The notes beneath the pieces were generated by a model. It had not been told where the DNA came from. It saw only the letters and a program-made list of their open reading frames with translations, and did not search any database. From assembly GCF_009910845.1 (NCBI RefSeq), contig NZ_SIJB01000022.1, positions 1 to 64,000 of the forward strand: a stretch of DNA of 64,000 nt, read 5' to 3'. Positions 13,347-22,538 of the stretch are shown piece after piece (the stretch's first letter is position 1; each line of letters begins with the position of its first letter). The stretch comes from Chengkuizengella marina (lineage in GTDB: Bacteria > Bacillota > Bacilli > Paenibacillales > KCTC-33759). A program made the translations under genes and the position numbers.

Positions 13347-13451
13347 TTAATATTTAGAAACAGCTGCAATTAAAATAATAACTAAAAGGATGAATAGTAC
13401 TAAAACAATAGCTGCAGTTCTGCTTGAACCGTATCCACTGTAACAACTCAT
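13347..13451 (-). CDS. YjcZ-family sporulation protein
   Basis: The 34-residue product reads MSCYSGYGSSRTAAIVLVLF followed by ILLVIILIAAVSKY. A short Gly/Ser/Tyr head and the AAIVLVLFILLVIIL membrane helix are the signature of the YjcZ/YjcM-type small sporulation proteins of Bacillales. ATG at 13451 behind AAAGGAGGGGATATA. It is probably expressed during sporulation; its exact role is unknown. A second, longer relative lies at 16221-16481. Confidence 0.8.
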   Translation of the reverse strand: MSCYSGYGSSRTAAIVLVLFILLVIILIAAVSKY

Positions 13452-14161
13452 TATATCCCCTCCTTTGTATTTGGAATAATATATATTATGTAGTTCATAT
13501 TTGTCTGGTATAGACACATTACATGCATGTTAAAAAATGTGCATTTTACCTAAACTATTAAGTAAATACTGTATTCCCATATCTAAATTCCTATCCTTTA
13601 TATAAACATTCCCATTCACATAATAAAGGTAAAAGCCTCACTGGATCACATACAAAATAAAAAATTATAAGGATGTGTTAGTGTTTTTAATGATTCAAAA
13701 TGTGACTGTTGTGTCTGCTATGAATTAAACTACATGACATACAACTTAAACCGACAAAAAAAAGTACAGGAGATTGTAGTTGTTATGAAGATCCAACTAA
13801 TAATTGAACCTCTATTAGGTTAAAATGTTGTTTTAAAGATACCGTTTTCTACTTCTATTATTGAATACGTAGGCTAAGGAATTGTTATATTTGGAGGGTT
13901 TGAAGGAGCTATACAACAAATAAATATCTTATCTACTTGTGAAACAAGTTTCGTTGATCCACAATAAAATTATTTTACACACAGTTAGGAATATTGATGA
14001 GATATGAAGTGACTTATAATGAAAAACTACTCTTCAATAACAATAATGAAGATAAATGGTTTATATATTCATTTATCTTCATTACTGTTATAATCTACAC
14101 CGATTCTGATAATTTTGCACCCTTATACCATAATAGGGAAATACCTAAAAAAATTTCCCCT
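13452..14161. other. Stretch with decayed coding sequence
   Basis: No intact gene with a ribosome binding site. Broken plus-strand frames around 13690-13807 encode Cys-rich pieces (see separate entry). A 14-bp stem (AATGAAGATAAATG and its complement) lies near 14046-14084, roughly 80 bases past the end of the minus-strand gene at 14162, and may end its transcript. Confidence 0.4.
13690..13807 (+). pseudogene. Decayed Cys-rich protein gene (possible spore-surface protein)
   Basis: Different frames of the same strand give KCDCCVCYELNYMT at 13698-13740 and GDCSCYEDPTNN at 13769-13807. The gap between them is open in more than one frame, so at least one shift must have occurred. Clustered CxC/CC motifs resemble the N-termini of spore-surface proteins in this group, including the intact CNCC protein at 50632. 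No start codon with a site is present. Weak evidence only. Confidence 0.25.
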
Positions 14162-14467
14162 TTAATCCTTTTTTAAATTGCTTAAATGTGGCCATAATTG
14201 CTTTTGTCTGGCCTCAGGATCAGTTATCTCAGAATCCTTAGTAGTTTGCAAATGACCAATATTTTTTTTCACAACCATTAAATCATCCCTGCCTACTTGA
14301 ACGCTATTAGATGATTGAACTTCTGTAACACACAATACTTCTCTTGCATTCAAGTTATTATTTTCTCCAGAGTTATTATTAGTTGGTATGGTTTCATCAA
14401 ATAAAAAGAAACTTCCAGATATTATCATCTCCTTTGCATTTTTAAATGTGACTAGATATTCCTTCAT
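14162..14467 (-). CDS. Hypothetical protein, 101 aa
   Basis: Start ATG at 14467 behind GAGGAGGAACAATGA. The product starts MKEYLVTFKNAKEMIISGSF, continues with an Asn-rich linker (PTNNNSGENNNLNAREVL) and a polar tail. No signal peptide or known family. The good ribosome binding site supports a real gene; a role in the spore or cell surface would be a guess. Confidence 0.5.
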   Translation of the reverse strand: MKEYLVTFKNAKEMIISGSFFLFDETIPTNNNSGENNNLNAREVLCVTEVQSSNSVQVGRDDLMVVKKNIGHLQTTKDSEITDPEARQKQLWPHLSNLKKD

Positions 14468-15417
14468 TCATTGTTCCTCCTCAAAATAAAAATAATCAGA
14501 ATTAGTGGCATTAAACGACACATATATTAAACTTTTCTCAAAGTACGTTCTCCATTTCTGTATATTTTTTTGTTTTATGTATTGAACTTTATCTTTAAGT
14601 CACTATTTGTATTAAGTTCTAAAAAAAGATACCTGTTTTTTAGAATACAAAAAGCACCCAATTAGAAGATAAGGTGCTGTGTTGTTCAAAAAAATTATTA
14701 TTAAGCAACTGGAAAAATGTTTAATATTGATAAGTTCAGCTTTTTTATTGATTTCAAGTTTCTTAAAGTTTAGCACATCACTTCTACTGTCTATGGATGC
14801 TGTGTATATTTCAAAATCAGAACATAGTTAGACTAAATTACATTTATAATATGAATATTTACCAGCTTCACAGTGTCATCTATCATAACATGCCTGTTTT
14901 TTAAAGTCTATTAGCATTTATTTCCTTTTAATGGATTATTTTAACTATAGAATCAATTAGATCATTTCAATAGTAAACACCCTTCCGTTTAACTGTTCAA
15001 GTAATCTATAAAGTAATTACAGTTGCTTTAAGTCTTCCAGATGCAGCACCTAAAATCGTACAGACTTACTTCAGTTTTATAGCATTTTACTACATCAAGA
15101 TGATACATTTTGATTCCTGCAATTGGATTATCAATAACTTCAAGAAAGATTGTATTGCTAGTTCATATTTTTCACTTCAAATGGGGACCTATTACTGAAT
15201 TTTGAGTTTTAGAATCAAATTCATCAAGTGATTTTAATCAGTATTTTATTTTTTTTAGTTATATTTTTTTTGGTAAATGGAATAATATATTACGCAAGCT
15301 GTCTGTACTAGTCCTTATTAAGAGCCATCTCTTAGTAAGGACTTTCTTTTTATTCAGTGAATAATAACCTTTCCCCAAAAAAAAGAACGCCTTATTAGCG
15401 CTCGTTTAAGAATAAAA
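14468..15417. other. 950-base stretch without an intact gene
   Basis: Frames are short on both strands and lack ribosome binding sites. The minus strand around 15000-15130 keeps protein-like pieces (for instance IAGIKMYHLDVVKCYKTEV) broken by stops, suggesting a decayed gene. A plus-strand terminator-like hairpin with TTTCTTTTT lies at 15310-15352, and a minus-strand one with TTCTTTTTTTT after the phosphatase gene at 15372-15410. Confidence 0.4.
15310..15352 (+). terminator. Terminator-like hairpin
   Basis: AGTCCTTA..TTAAGAG pairs with CTCTTAG..TAAGGACT across a four-base loop, followed by TTCTTTTT on the plus strand. No intact plus-strand gene precedes it; it may belong to the decayed sequence. 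Confidence 0.45.
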
Positions 15418-15882
15418 TCACTTCATATTTTTTATCATTGTTTCTAAAAGCTGCTCACAGCTGGAATCAATCATCTCATATACTTCATCAAAATTACCAG
15501 TAAAATAAGGATCAGGAACGTTTGTGATCTCACTTGAAGGTAAAAACTCTAACATTCTGTAAATCTGAATCTCTTTATCTTTTGAAAGCATTTTTAAATC
15601 CTTCAAGTTTTTTTCATCCATCGCAATAATGTAATCAAAATCATTCATATCTTCAACTACAACTTGTCTTGCTTTTAAACCGGTATAATCCACTTCATAT
15701 TCATCTAAAATATTCCTAGTTCCTTCATGTGGTGGATTACCTATATGCCAATCTCCAGTACCAGCAGAATCCACTTCTATTTTGTTTTGCAATCCTCTCT
15801 TATTCACTTTATGTCTAAAGACAGCCTCTGCCATTGGAGAACGACAAATATTTCCTAAACAAACAAATAAAACTCGAATCAC
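15418..15882 (-). CDS. Low-molecular-weight protein-tyrosine phosphatase
   Basis: The 154-residue protein has the P-loop CLGNICRS (CX5R) at residues 8-15, which holds the nucleophilic Cys and the phosphate-binding Arg. The general-acid Asp is in VPDPYFTG near residue 125. Length and motifs match the YfkJ/YwlE-like family, which dephosphorylates tyrosine or arginine residues in the cytosol. YwlE-type enzymes carry a Thr in the loop; this one has Ile (CLGNICRS), which favours tyrosine activity. It appears to stand alone. Confidence 0.9.
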   Translation of the reverse strand: MIRVLFVCLGNICRSPMAEAVFRHKVNKRGLQNKIEVDSAGTGDWHIGNPPHEGTRNILDEYEVDYTGLKARQVVVEDMNDFDYIIAMDEKNLKDLKMLSKDKEIQIYRMLEFLPSSEITNVPDPYFTGNFDEVYEMIDSSCEQLLETMIKNMK

Positions 15883-16159
15883 TGTTTAACCACCTATGCT
15901 TTCATAATATCATTCGCCCAATTATAACTTGTATAAAAACAGATCTCAACAAAAATGGACAAATAACTAGGGGCATTCGTTTGATTTTTATGTAAATTGG
16001 TGAATTCGTCCAGTCAAATAACATGGAACTTCATACTATGTATTATCAAAAAAAAGAATGTCTATTTTCAACAATATTCCAATACTAAGCTGCCCAGTCA
16101 CTCATAAATGAGACAAATAGTTATACAGTAATAAAGTCAAGGGAAAAAAGTAATATTAT

Positions 16160-16196
16160 AAAATCCACGGAATAGATGGGCATATCTATTCCGTGG
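16160..16196 (-). terminator. Terminator of the longer YjcZ-like gene
   Basis: CCACGGAATAGAT (16165-16177) pairs with ATCTATTCCGTGG, a 13-bp stem. On the minus strand GGATTTTAT follows. It lies 25 bases past the stop of the gene at 16221. The 338-base gap 15883-16220 holds nothing else. Confidence 0.65.
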
Positions 16197-16220
16197 AAAA
16201 ACAGACTTTTTGCATTAAAT

Positions 16221-16481
16221 TTAACACAGAAGCCCTCTACTGAGAATAATAACAAGAAGGATAAACAATACAAGGACAACAGCAGCCCAATTGTATCCTC
16301 CTCTTGGACAGTGGTGTTTTGATACAGCTGCTGGCGCTATATTCTCATAGGCTGGTGCTATATTTTCATATTCAGCTGCCAAGGCTGGATTCACATCATA
16401 TGCTGGCATTACATTGGATGCTGGCATTACATTGGATGTTGGTAATACATTTGCTGGAGCATAAGGATTAACATTATTCAT
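16221..16481 (-). CDS. YjcZ-like sporulation protein with repeat-rich N-terminus
   Basis: The last 27 residues (YNWAAVVLVLFILLVIIL then SRGLLC) match the YjcZ membrane helix. The first ~50 are a low-complexity extension made of tandem units: SNVMPASNVMPA and YENIAPAYENIAPA. A CPRGG motif joins the parts. ATG at 16481 follows GGAAGAAGAAC. The unit repeats suggest recent slippage expansion. It is probably a spore or coat protein anchored by the C-terminal helix. It lies one gene before the spore transglutaminase. Confidence 0.65.
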   Translation of the reverse strand: MNNVNPYAPANVLPTSNVMPASNVMPAYDVNPALAAEYENIAPAYENIAPAAVSKHHCPRGGYNWAAVVLVLFILLVIILSRGLLC

Positions 16482-16652
16482 AGTTCTTCTTCCTTTCTAT
16501 GGTTTATTTGAGGTGTTCCATACTAGTTTATTGCGGATAGACGTTTGTGGACTGGGTATTTAACCATTCTTTCTATTTTTGTGCTAATGCGGAGTTTGTA
16601 CTTCGTTTCAAACAAACCATTTTGATACTACACTTCAAAGGAAATAACTTCA

Positions 16653-17417
16653 TTACATATATTGTGGTGTATACATCGTAGTATACTCATACAGTCTTTT
16701 GTAATCTGGTCTTGTTGCTTGATCTAATAAAAAAGCAGATCTCGTACTTCCTGGATAGCGGAATGAATTTAATTCCGCAATCATACCTTCCTTTGGTTTA
16801 ATCCCAACACCATGACCAAAATAAAGTCCATTTCCCATATAAACAACATTTTCACCCTGCCATTGAGGAGTACTAGGATCTACATCTGGATTGTCGAAAT
16901 ATAAAATATCACCCGGGAAATAGTCGTATCTTCGGGTAGTAATTAGATGTAAATCTTTATCATACTGCCAGGCCCATAAATATAAATTTTGAAACAAATG
17001 ATTAAATCTCTCTACGCCTAAAGACTGCATTACTGCTTTGTATAACACAATAACCATGCCGGTAGCACATTCAAACCCATATTCAGAGCCATTAACGAAA
17101 ATGTCATTTATGGCATCTGAAGGTCGTACTCCTGGAAGTAACCTCAAAGCTCCATTTCTTTCTGTAAACCAATATCTTGGATTTGCTCTTGAATATCTAA
17201 ACGTAGCAAACGAAGCATCACTATTATTTAATAATTTTGCAGCTTCGGTGATATTCTCTCTCATTTGGAGTTCAAAATCTAATTCTTTGGCAGAAGAATA
17301 TGAATATACCGCCTGACTATTGATCATTTGTCGTAAAATATCCCTTTGAAATTCAGATAACGTCATTTGTGATTCAAGTTGTGGGAATGTTACATATCGA
17401 TTGTTGATTCGTATCAT
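16653..17417 (-). CDS. tgl: Spore-coat protein-glutamine gamma-glutamyltransferase
   Basis: The 254-residue enzyme crosslinks spore-coat proteins by epsilon-(gamma-glutamyl)lysine bonds in the mother cell. The catalytic Cys lies in YGFECATGMVIVLYKA (about residue 117); Glu in FECATG and the later GHGVGIK segment also fit the Tgl family. Length equals that of Bacillus Tgl (about 245). Single gene; the small YjcZ-like spore protein follows it. Expression is expected under a late sporulation sigma factor, but no promoter could be fixed by eye. Confidence 0.9.
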   Translation of the reverse strand: MIRINNRYVTFPQLESQMTLSEFQRDILRQMINSQAVYSYSSAKELDFELQMRENITEAAKLLNNSDASFATFRYSRANPRYWFTERNGALRLLPGVRPSDAINDIFVNGSEYGFECATGMVIVLYKAVMQSLGVERFNHLFQNLYLWAWQYDKDLHLITTRRYDYFPGDILYFDNPDVDPSTPQWQGENVVYMGNGLYFGHGVGIKPKEGMIAELNSFRYPGSTRSAFLLDQATRPDYKRLYEYTTMYTPQYM

Positions 17418-17660
17418 TCTCGTACCGTCTCCCCTCTATACAATTGCCTATACAACAGCTTATGAAATTACATAGAGGAGGTTCCTAAAGAAAACTAACT
17501 GATTGGCGAGCTTTTTTAAGCGAAGACAGAAGGATAGTTACCCGTTCATAGAGGAATTGGGATCAGGATGTGTTAATGCTAAGGTTATGAAAGCAGAACA
17601 TTTTACATGGATGTAGTGTGATCTAATCGGCTAATCCATTGAGGATAAATCAATTTTGTA

Positions 17661-19439
17661 TTAATAATTTGTAGTTTTAACAGGTGAATCTGAAGTAAGG
17701 TTCTGTACATTATATAAACGTGCATAACCTCCTCCTGTTTTCATTAATTGTTGATGAGTACCCATTTCTTTAATTTGACCATCTTCCATATACACAATTT
17801 TATCAGCATGTGTGATTGTGGAAAGACGATGAGCAACAATGAGTGTTGTTCGATCTTTTGCTAAACGGTCTAACGATTTTTGAATCAAGGCTTCTGATTC
17901 TAAATCTAGAGCTGAGGTGGCTTCATCCAAAATTAATATTTGTGGATCTTTGAGGAACACTCTTGAGATAGCAACACGTTGTTTTTGCCCTCCAGATAAT
18001 TTCACTCCACGTTCACCAATTTCAGTATCATACTTATTAGGAAGCTCCAGAATAAAATCATGTGCATTTGCAGCTTTGGCAGCTTGAATCATCTCTTCTT
18101 CTGTAGCATCAGGTTTTCCAAACAGAATGTTTTCACGGACAGAGCCACTGAATAAAATGTTATCTTGCTGCACCATTCCAATATTTTCGCGTAAACTTTT
18201 TGTTTGAATATTTGTAATATCATGACCATCTATACGAATAACTCCTTGATTGATATCAAAAAATCGAGGAATTAATCCTACAAGTGAAGACTTACCCCCT
18301 CCACTCATCCCTACTAAAGCAACTGTTTCCCCTGATCGTATCGAAAATTGAATATCTTTTAAAATAGGCTCCCCATCTTTTAGATAGCTAAAAGTAACAT
18401 GATCAAATTGGATATCTCCTTTTACGTTTCTAATAGGATAGGCATGAGGAGCATCTACAATATCGTATGGCTCTTCCATGAACTCCACCATTCTTTCTAA
18501 AGATGCTGCAGCTTGCGTTAATACAGTAGAGGAATTTACCAAACGACGTAATGGACTGTACAACCGATCCAAATAACCAAAAAAAGCAACAAATGCTCCT
18601 AAAGTCAGATTTCCTTGAATCACTTGATAACCACCATAACCGATGACAAGAAGTGGTGCGATATCAGTAAGTGTATTAATAATTGAATGAGTTAGTGCAT
18701 TCCATCGAGTTTGTTTCAAAGCTTTATCTAAATAGATACTATTTCTTTTTCCAAATCTGTCTCGTTCAACTTTCTCCAATGTAAAACTTCTAATGACTGG
18801 TATTCCTTGAATTCTTTCATGTAAATAAGCCTGAATTTCGGCTAAAGCTTGTGAACGATCCTTTGTTAATTGTTTCAAACGTTTATACAATATTTTTACT
18901 GCAATCGCATACAGAGGAAAAATCGATATCGCGATTAGTGCGAGTATAGGGTTTAAATAAAACATAAAACCTAGAGCAATTGTAAGCGTAAATAAATCTA
19001 ACCAAATATTCATCAAACCGACTTCTACTATACTCTTCGTTTGCTCAACATCGTTAATAAATCGAGAGATGATTTCTCCAACCTTTCGGTTTTGATAAAA
19101 ACGAATGGATAATTTCTGAATATGATCAAATAAACGATTACGGATATCAAACAATATACGACTAGTAGCAAGTTGAGCAAAATATTGCCTTAAGTATTCA
19201 ATAGGCCATCTCACAATAATAAATAAAATGAGGGCACCTACAAGTAGGTAAACAAGCTTTGAAACCTTCTCATTAACAGCCATTTCATCATTTGTAAGTA
19301 AACCATCTATGACATACTGCATCATTAAAGGTAGTGTTAAAGGAATGCCAAATTTGATTACCCCTATAATGATCGTGATAAAAATTAATTTCCAATAGGG
19401 CTTTACAAATTGAAAATACGTTTTAAATGGACTCATCAT
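17661..19439 (-). CDS. ABC exporter, fused membrane and ATPase domains
   Basis: The 592-residue half-transporter has six membrane helices in residues ~15-310 and an ATPase domain with Walker A GMSGGGKSS, Q-loop (GMVQQDNILF), signature LSGGQKQR, Walker B ILILDEATSA and the H-loop in IVAHRLS. It belongs to the MsbA/BmrA/LmrA group, which work as dimers and export lipids or drugs. The start lies 12 bases past the stop of the znuB-like gene, so it is probably read with fni-znuC-znuB. The substrate is unknown; the linkage suggests a response to zinc shortage. Confidence 0.9.
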   Translation of the reverse strand: MMSPFKTYFQFVKPYWKLIFITIIIGVIKFGIPLTLPLMMQYVIDGLLTNDEMAVNEKVSKLVYLLVGALILFIIVRWPIEYLRQYFAQLATSRILFDIRNRLFDHIQKLSIRFYQNRKVGEIISRFINDVEQTKSIVEVGLMNIWLDLFTLTIALGFMFYLNPILALIAISIFPLYAIAVKILYKRLKQLTKDRSQALAEIQAYLHERIQGIPVIRSFTLEKVERDRFGKRNSIYLDKALKQTRWNALTHSIINTLTDIAPLLVIGYGGYQVIQGNLTLGAFVAFFGYLDRLYSPLRRLVNSSTVLTQAAASLERMVEFMEEPYDIVDAPHAYPIRNVKGDIQFDHVTFSYLKDGEPILKDIQFSIRSGETVALVGMSGGGKSSLVGLIPRFFDINQGVIRIDGHDITNIQTKSLRENIGMVQQDNILFSGSVRENILFGKPDATEEEMIQAAKAANAHDFILELPNKYDTEIGERGVKLSGGQKQRVAISRVFLKDPQILILDEATSALDLESEALIQKSLDRLAKDRTTLIVAHRLSTITHADKIVYMEDGQIKEMGTHQQLMKTGGGYARLYNVQNLTSDSPVKTTNY

Positions 19440-19451
19440 TGTCTGCCCCTT

Positions 19452-20261
19452 CTATAAAGATTTTTTTCTGGAAAATAAAAACGAAAGCATTAACAGAGCA
19501 ATAGACAACAATACCACCGTACCTCCAGGAGCAAAATTCCAAATCCCAGCAATGATTAAACCACCCATCATTGCAATTTCAGAAAAAATAATTGCCATCC
19601 ACATCGTATGTCGAAAGCTCTTTCCAACTACTAAACTACATGCAACTGGAATCGTAATTAAAGCTGATACTAATAATGCTCCAACTATTTTTATGACCAC
19701 ACTAATCACAAGCGCGGTTAAAGTCGTAATTAAAATGTTATAAAGTCGCGTAGAAAGACCGCTTACACTAGCGGCATCTTCGTCTAGTGTAACTAAAAAT
19801 AATTCCTTATAAGAAATAACAACAAATGTAATTACAATCAAAGTTACGGCAAAAACGATCCAAATATCAGCAGTGTTCAGTGCAACAATACTTCCAAACA
19901 AATAATCCTGTACATTGATATTGAATCCTTTACCTGATGTAAATAAAACAGAGGCAAAGGCTATACCTCCAGACATAATAATAGCAATCGATAATTCTGC
20001 GTAGCTTGGATAGGCCTTTCGTAATTTCTCTATTGCAAAAGATGCAATAAGCGCAAAAACAATTCCAAGAGCAAGAGGATAGACCTCAATGATAAAACCT
20101 AAAGCCACTCCAGCAATGGAAACATGGGATAAAGCATCCCCAATCATGGATAATCTTCGCAATACGATAAACACACCAATTAATGGTGCAACAATTCCTA
20201 TTAAAAAACCTACAAACAGTGTTTTTTGAAAAAAAGGAAATAAAAATATATCTAAATCCAA
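19452..20261 (-). CDS. znuB: Zinc (metal) ABC transporter permease
   Basis: The 269-residue membrane protein has about eight helices and the conserved ABC-3 family stretches GDALSHVSIAGVALGF and GALLVSALITIPVACSLV. With the neighbouring ATPase it forms the ZnuBC core for uptake of Zn(II). The Zur-like box before the operon supports zinc over manganese. The substrate-binding lipoprotein ZnuA is not in this window. It follows the ATPase gene by 22 bases. Confidence 0.85.
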   Translation of the reverse strand: MDLDIFLFPFFQKTLFVGFLIGIVAPLIGVFIVLRRLSMIGDALSHVSIAGVALGFIIEVYPLALGIVFALIASFAIEKLRKAYPSYAELSIAIIMSGGIAFASVLFTSGKGFNINVQDYLFGSIVALNTADIWIVFAVTLIVITFVVISYKELFLVTLDEDAASVSGLSTRLYNILITTLTALVISVVIKIVGALLVSALITIPVACSLVVGKSFRHTMWMAIIFSEIAMMGGLIIAGIWNFAPGGTVVLLSIALLMLSFLFSRKKSL

Positions 20262-20283
20262 AATTCAATCCTCCAAAATCAAA

Positions 20284-21084
20284 TCATATTTTTAAAGCTT
20301 CACCTTTTATGAATCCTTTCAAAGAGTGTGTTAAATCTGTTTCAACACAATCTTCCAAGTCATGTGAATGCTTCACATAAAACTTTAACTTTCCAGAAGT
20401 ATGTATTGCTTCATGCCCTAAATAGGAATACATCATATCAACATCATGTGACACCATTAAAAAAGTAATATTATGCTGCTTATGCATATGTTGAATCATA
20501 TGAAAAAAACTTTCTTGTGTTTCGGCATCAATACCAACCATAGGTTCATCTAGAATGAGTAAATCTGGATTATTGATTAAAGCTCGTGCTAAAAATGCAC
20601 GTTGTTGTTGACCTCCGGATAAGTTCCCAATTCGACGATGAGCTAATTTTTCAATACCAAGTGCTTGAAGTGAATCATCACATTTCTCTAATTCTCTTTT
20701 TGTTAATCTTTTAAACATTTTTTTCTTTCCGTATAAACCAGAGAGCACAATTTCCTTCACAGTAGCAGGAAAAAATGGATTCATTGCATTTTTTTGAGGC
20801 ACATAACCAATTCGATCCCAATCTCTAAACTCTGATATCGGTTGATCAAACAATCTAATATTGCCACTTACAGGTTTAATCAAGCCTACAAGCATTTTTA
20901 ACAATGTAGATTTACCTGCACCATTTGACCCAATTAAACCAACAAAATCTCTCTCAAAAATTTTAAAATTCAAATTTTGAATCACAGGGGTTTTATTTTC
21001 ATAATAAAACGAAACATCTTCTATGGAAATGATACATTCATGACAATGATCAAAACGATTATTATTCAATTCATTCATTTTCAT
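20284..21084 (-). CDS. znuC: Zinc (metal) ABC transporter ATPase
   Basis: A 266-residue ATPase: Walker A GSNGAGKST, signature LSGGQQQR, Walker B LLILDEPMVG, and VSHDVDMM. The C-terminal tail carries an extra His/Cys-containing extension (HEAIHTSGKLKFYVKHSHDL), as in metal-type ATPases. An N-terminal DHCHEC motif might bind metal. It lies between fni and znuB with spacings of about 20 bases. Confidence 0.85.
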   Translation of the reverse strand: MKMNELNNNRFDHCHECIISIEDVSFYYENKTPVIQNLNFKIFERDFVGLIGSNGAGKSTLLKMLVGLIKPVSGNIRLFDQPISEFRDWDRIGYVPQKNAMNPFFPATVKEIVLSGLYGKKKMFKRLTKRELEKCDDSLQALGIEKLAHRRIGNLSGGQQQRAFLARALINNPDLLILDEPMVGIDAETQESFFHMIQHMHKQHNITFLMVSHDVDMMYSYLGHEAIHTSGKLKFYVKHSHDLEDCVETDLTHSLKGFIKGEALKI

Positions 21085-21105
21085 TCTCCTAACTTCATTC
21101 TGCTT

Positions 21106-22158
21106 TTACATTCTTTTAGCATAGGATTTATACTCAATATTTCTACACTCACACCATTCTTTGGTTGTGCCGGTAACAACCAGCGAAGCATTTACTAGTT
21201 TTTCAACGCGTGGTTTTCCAAGCATCGTCATGATCAATTTGATTTGTTCATGCCAATTTTGAATCCTATGTATCGCTTTCTCAACTCCCTGTTCCTTTAA
21301 AAGAGACAACACAGGGGATGCCAATCCAATCGCCTTGGCACCTAAAGCAAAGCTTTTCACCATATCAAGTGGATTTCGGATGCCTCCAGAGGATATAAAA
21401 TCAATCTCAGTTTGATATTTAGCAGACTCAATCAAAGAAACAACTGTGGACTGCCCCCACTCATTTATAAAATCAAAATCTTTGCCTTCTCTTCGCTGAT
21501 TTTCTATCCAAGCAAAATTGGTACCACCCTTGCCTCCAACGTCAATAATGTGTATTCCAATACCTTTCAGAGTTTCATATGTCTCTTTACACATTCCAAA
21601 TCCAACTTCTTTTACAATGACAGAAACAGGTACTTTTTCTTTTATATGATGTATTTTTTCAATCATGCCTTTAAAATGTCGATCTCCCTCTGGCATCACT
21701 AACTCTTGCGGGATATTTAAATGTAACTGAAGCATATCCGCTTGCACCATTTCAATTGCTTCCAACGCATCCTCTACCGTACTATCTGCACTTACATTTG
21801 CAAAAATAATCCCTTTTGGATTTACTTTACGCACTACCTCATAAGTGCGAATAAGTTTATGATTTCGCAAAGCTGCTTTTTGTGAACCTACAGCAAGTGC
21901 CATTCCCGTTTCCTTAGCAATAACTGCTAAATCATGATTAATTTGTTCAGTAGAAAAAGCCCCGCCCGTCATCGCATTGATAATCAAAGGAGAAGTCAAA
22001 TTTAATCCTCCTAAATTCACATTTACATTGCACTCCTGAACATCCATTTCAGGTAAGGAGCGATGAATAAAATGCAACTCATCAAATGATAAATAACGCT
22101 CACTTTTATTTGATTGTAGGGCTAAGTTTAAATGATCCAGCTTTCTTTGTTCTCTCAT
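21106..22158 (-). CDS. fni: Type 2 isopentenyl-diphosphate isomerase (FMN-dependent)
   Basis: The 350-residue FMN enzyme interconverts isopentenyl and dimethylallyl diphosphate, needed for quinone, dolichol-type and undecaprenyl lipid synthesis. Family marks are PLIINAMTGGAFSTEQIN, MALAVGSQKAAL and the FMN-binding FISSGGIRNPLDMVKSFALG, in a TIM barrel. Unusually, it appears to be the first gene of the Zur-controlled operon. Type 1 isomerases need zinc, whereas this type does not, so derepression under zinc limitation would make sense. Confidence 0.9.
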   Translation of the reverse strand: MREQRKLDHLNLALQSNKSERYLSFDELHFIHRSLPEMDVQECNVNVNLGGLNLTSPLIINAMTGGAFSTEQINHDLAVIAKETGMALAVGSQKAALRNHKLIRTYEVVRKVNPKGIIFANVSADSTVEDALEAIEMVQADMLQLHLNIPQELVMPEGDRHFKGMIEKIHHIKEKVPVSVIVKEVGFGMCKETYETLKGIGIHIIDVGGKGGTNFAWIENQRREGKDFDFINEWGQSTVVSLIESAKYQTEIDFISSGGIRNPLDMVKSFALGAKAIGLASPVLSLLKEQGVEKAIHRIQNWHEQIKLIMTMLGKPRVEKLVNASLVVTGTTKEWCECRNIEYKSYAKRM

Positions 22159-22538
22159 TCACTTTTCCTCTATATGTTTTATTTAGTTATCTATAATATA
22201 AACCATTCTTTCATATTAAAATCATCATGCTACATTATAGCTTATAAGATAAGATTTGAACATTTCAGTTGTACAAGTTCCAAATATTAAATCGTAATAA
22301 TTACTATTTGTATTCTGAATTATACATGAAATTCTTTTAATGTGTCTATCTTTTAGTTATTGTAAGTTTAACATTTTACAGCAAACTAAAAGAATCCACT
22401 TTGAAAAAAAGATTGATCAAAATAGATTCTAATTAAATCCATACGCTGATTTTCAATAAATCCTTCCAGTGTTTTATCTAAATTCTTTAATCCCTTTAAT
22501 TTAACAGTGGAATATGGATTTTCATATTATCATACTAG
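22159..22538. other. Upstream region of fni with Zur box; one coding remnant
   Basis: The region holds a promoter-like TATAAT on the minus strand near 22231 and the Zur box. Between 22385 and 22526 a minus-strand frame of 47 codons without start (STVKLKGLKNLDKTLEGFIE and on to TAG at 22385) looks like the end of a lost gene. I do not recognise it. Confidence 0.4.
22289..22309. promoter_or_regulatory. Zur box
   Basis: The 21 bases differ at one position from the B. subtilis Zur consensus AAATCGTAAT-N-ATTACGATTT (here ACTATTT at the right end). It lies 131 bases before fni and directly upstream of the probable promoter. Zur with Zn(II) would repress fni-znuC-znuB and the exporter. Confidence 0.75.

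Noticed and set aside
13994-14176. Plus-strand 60-aa frame
   Set aside because: Weak site, low-complexity product, and it overlaps a hairpin and the end of a better supported minus-strand gene.
17485-17616. Plus-strand frame LASFFKRRQKDSYPFIEEL, ending before the ABC exporter
   Set aside because: A TTG start after a distant GGAGG gives about 37 residues with no family; considered a chance frame or remnant.
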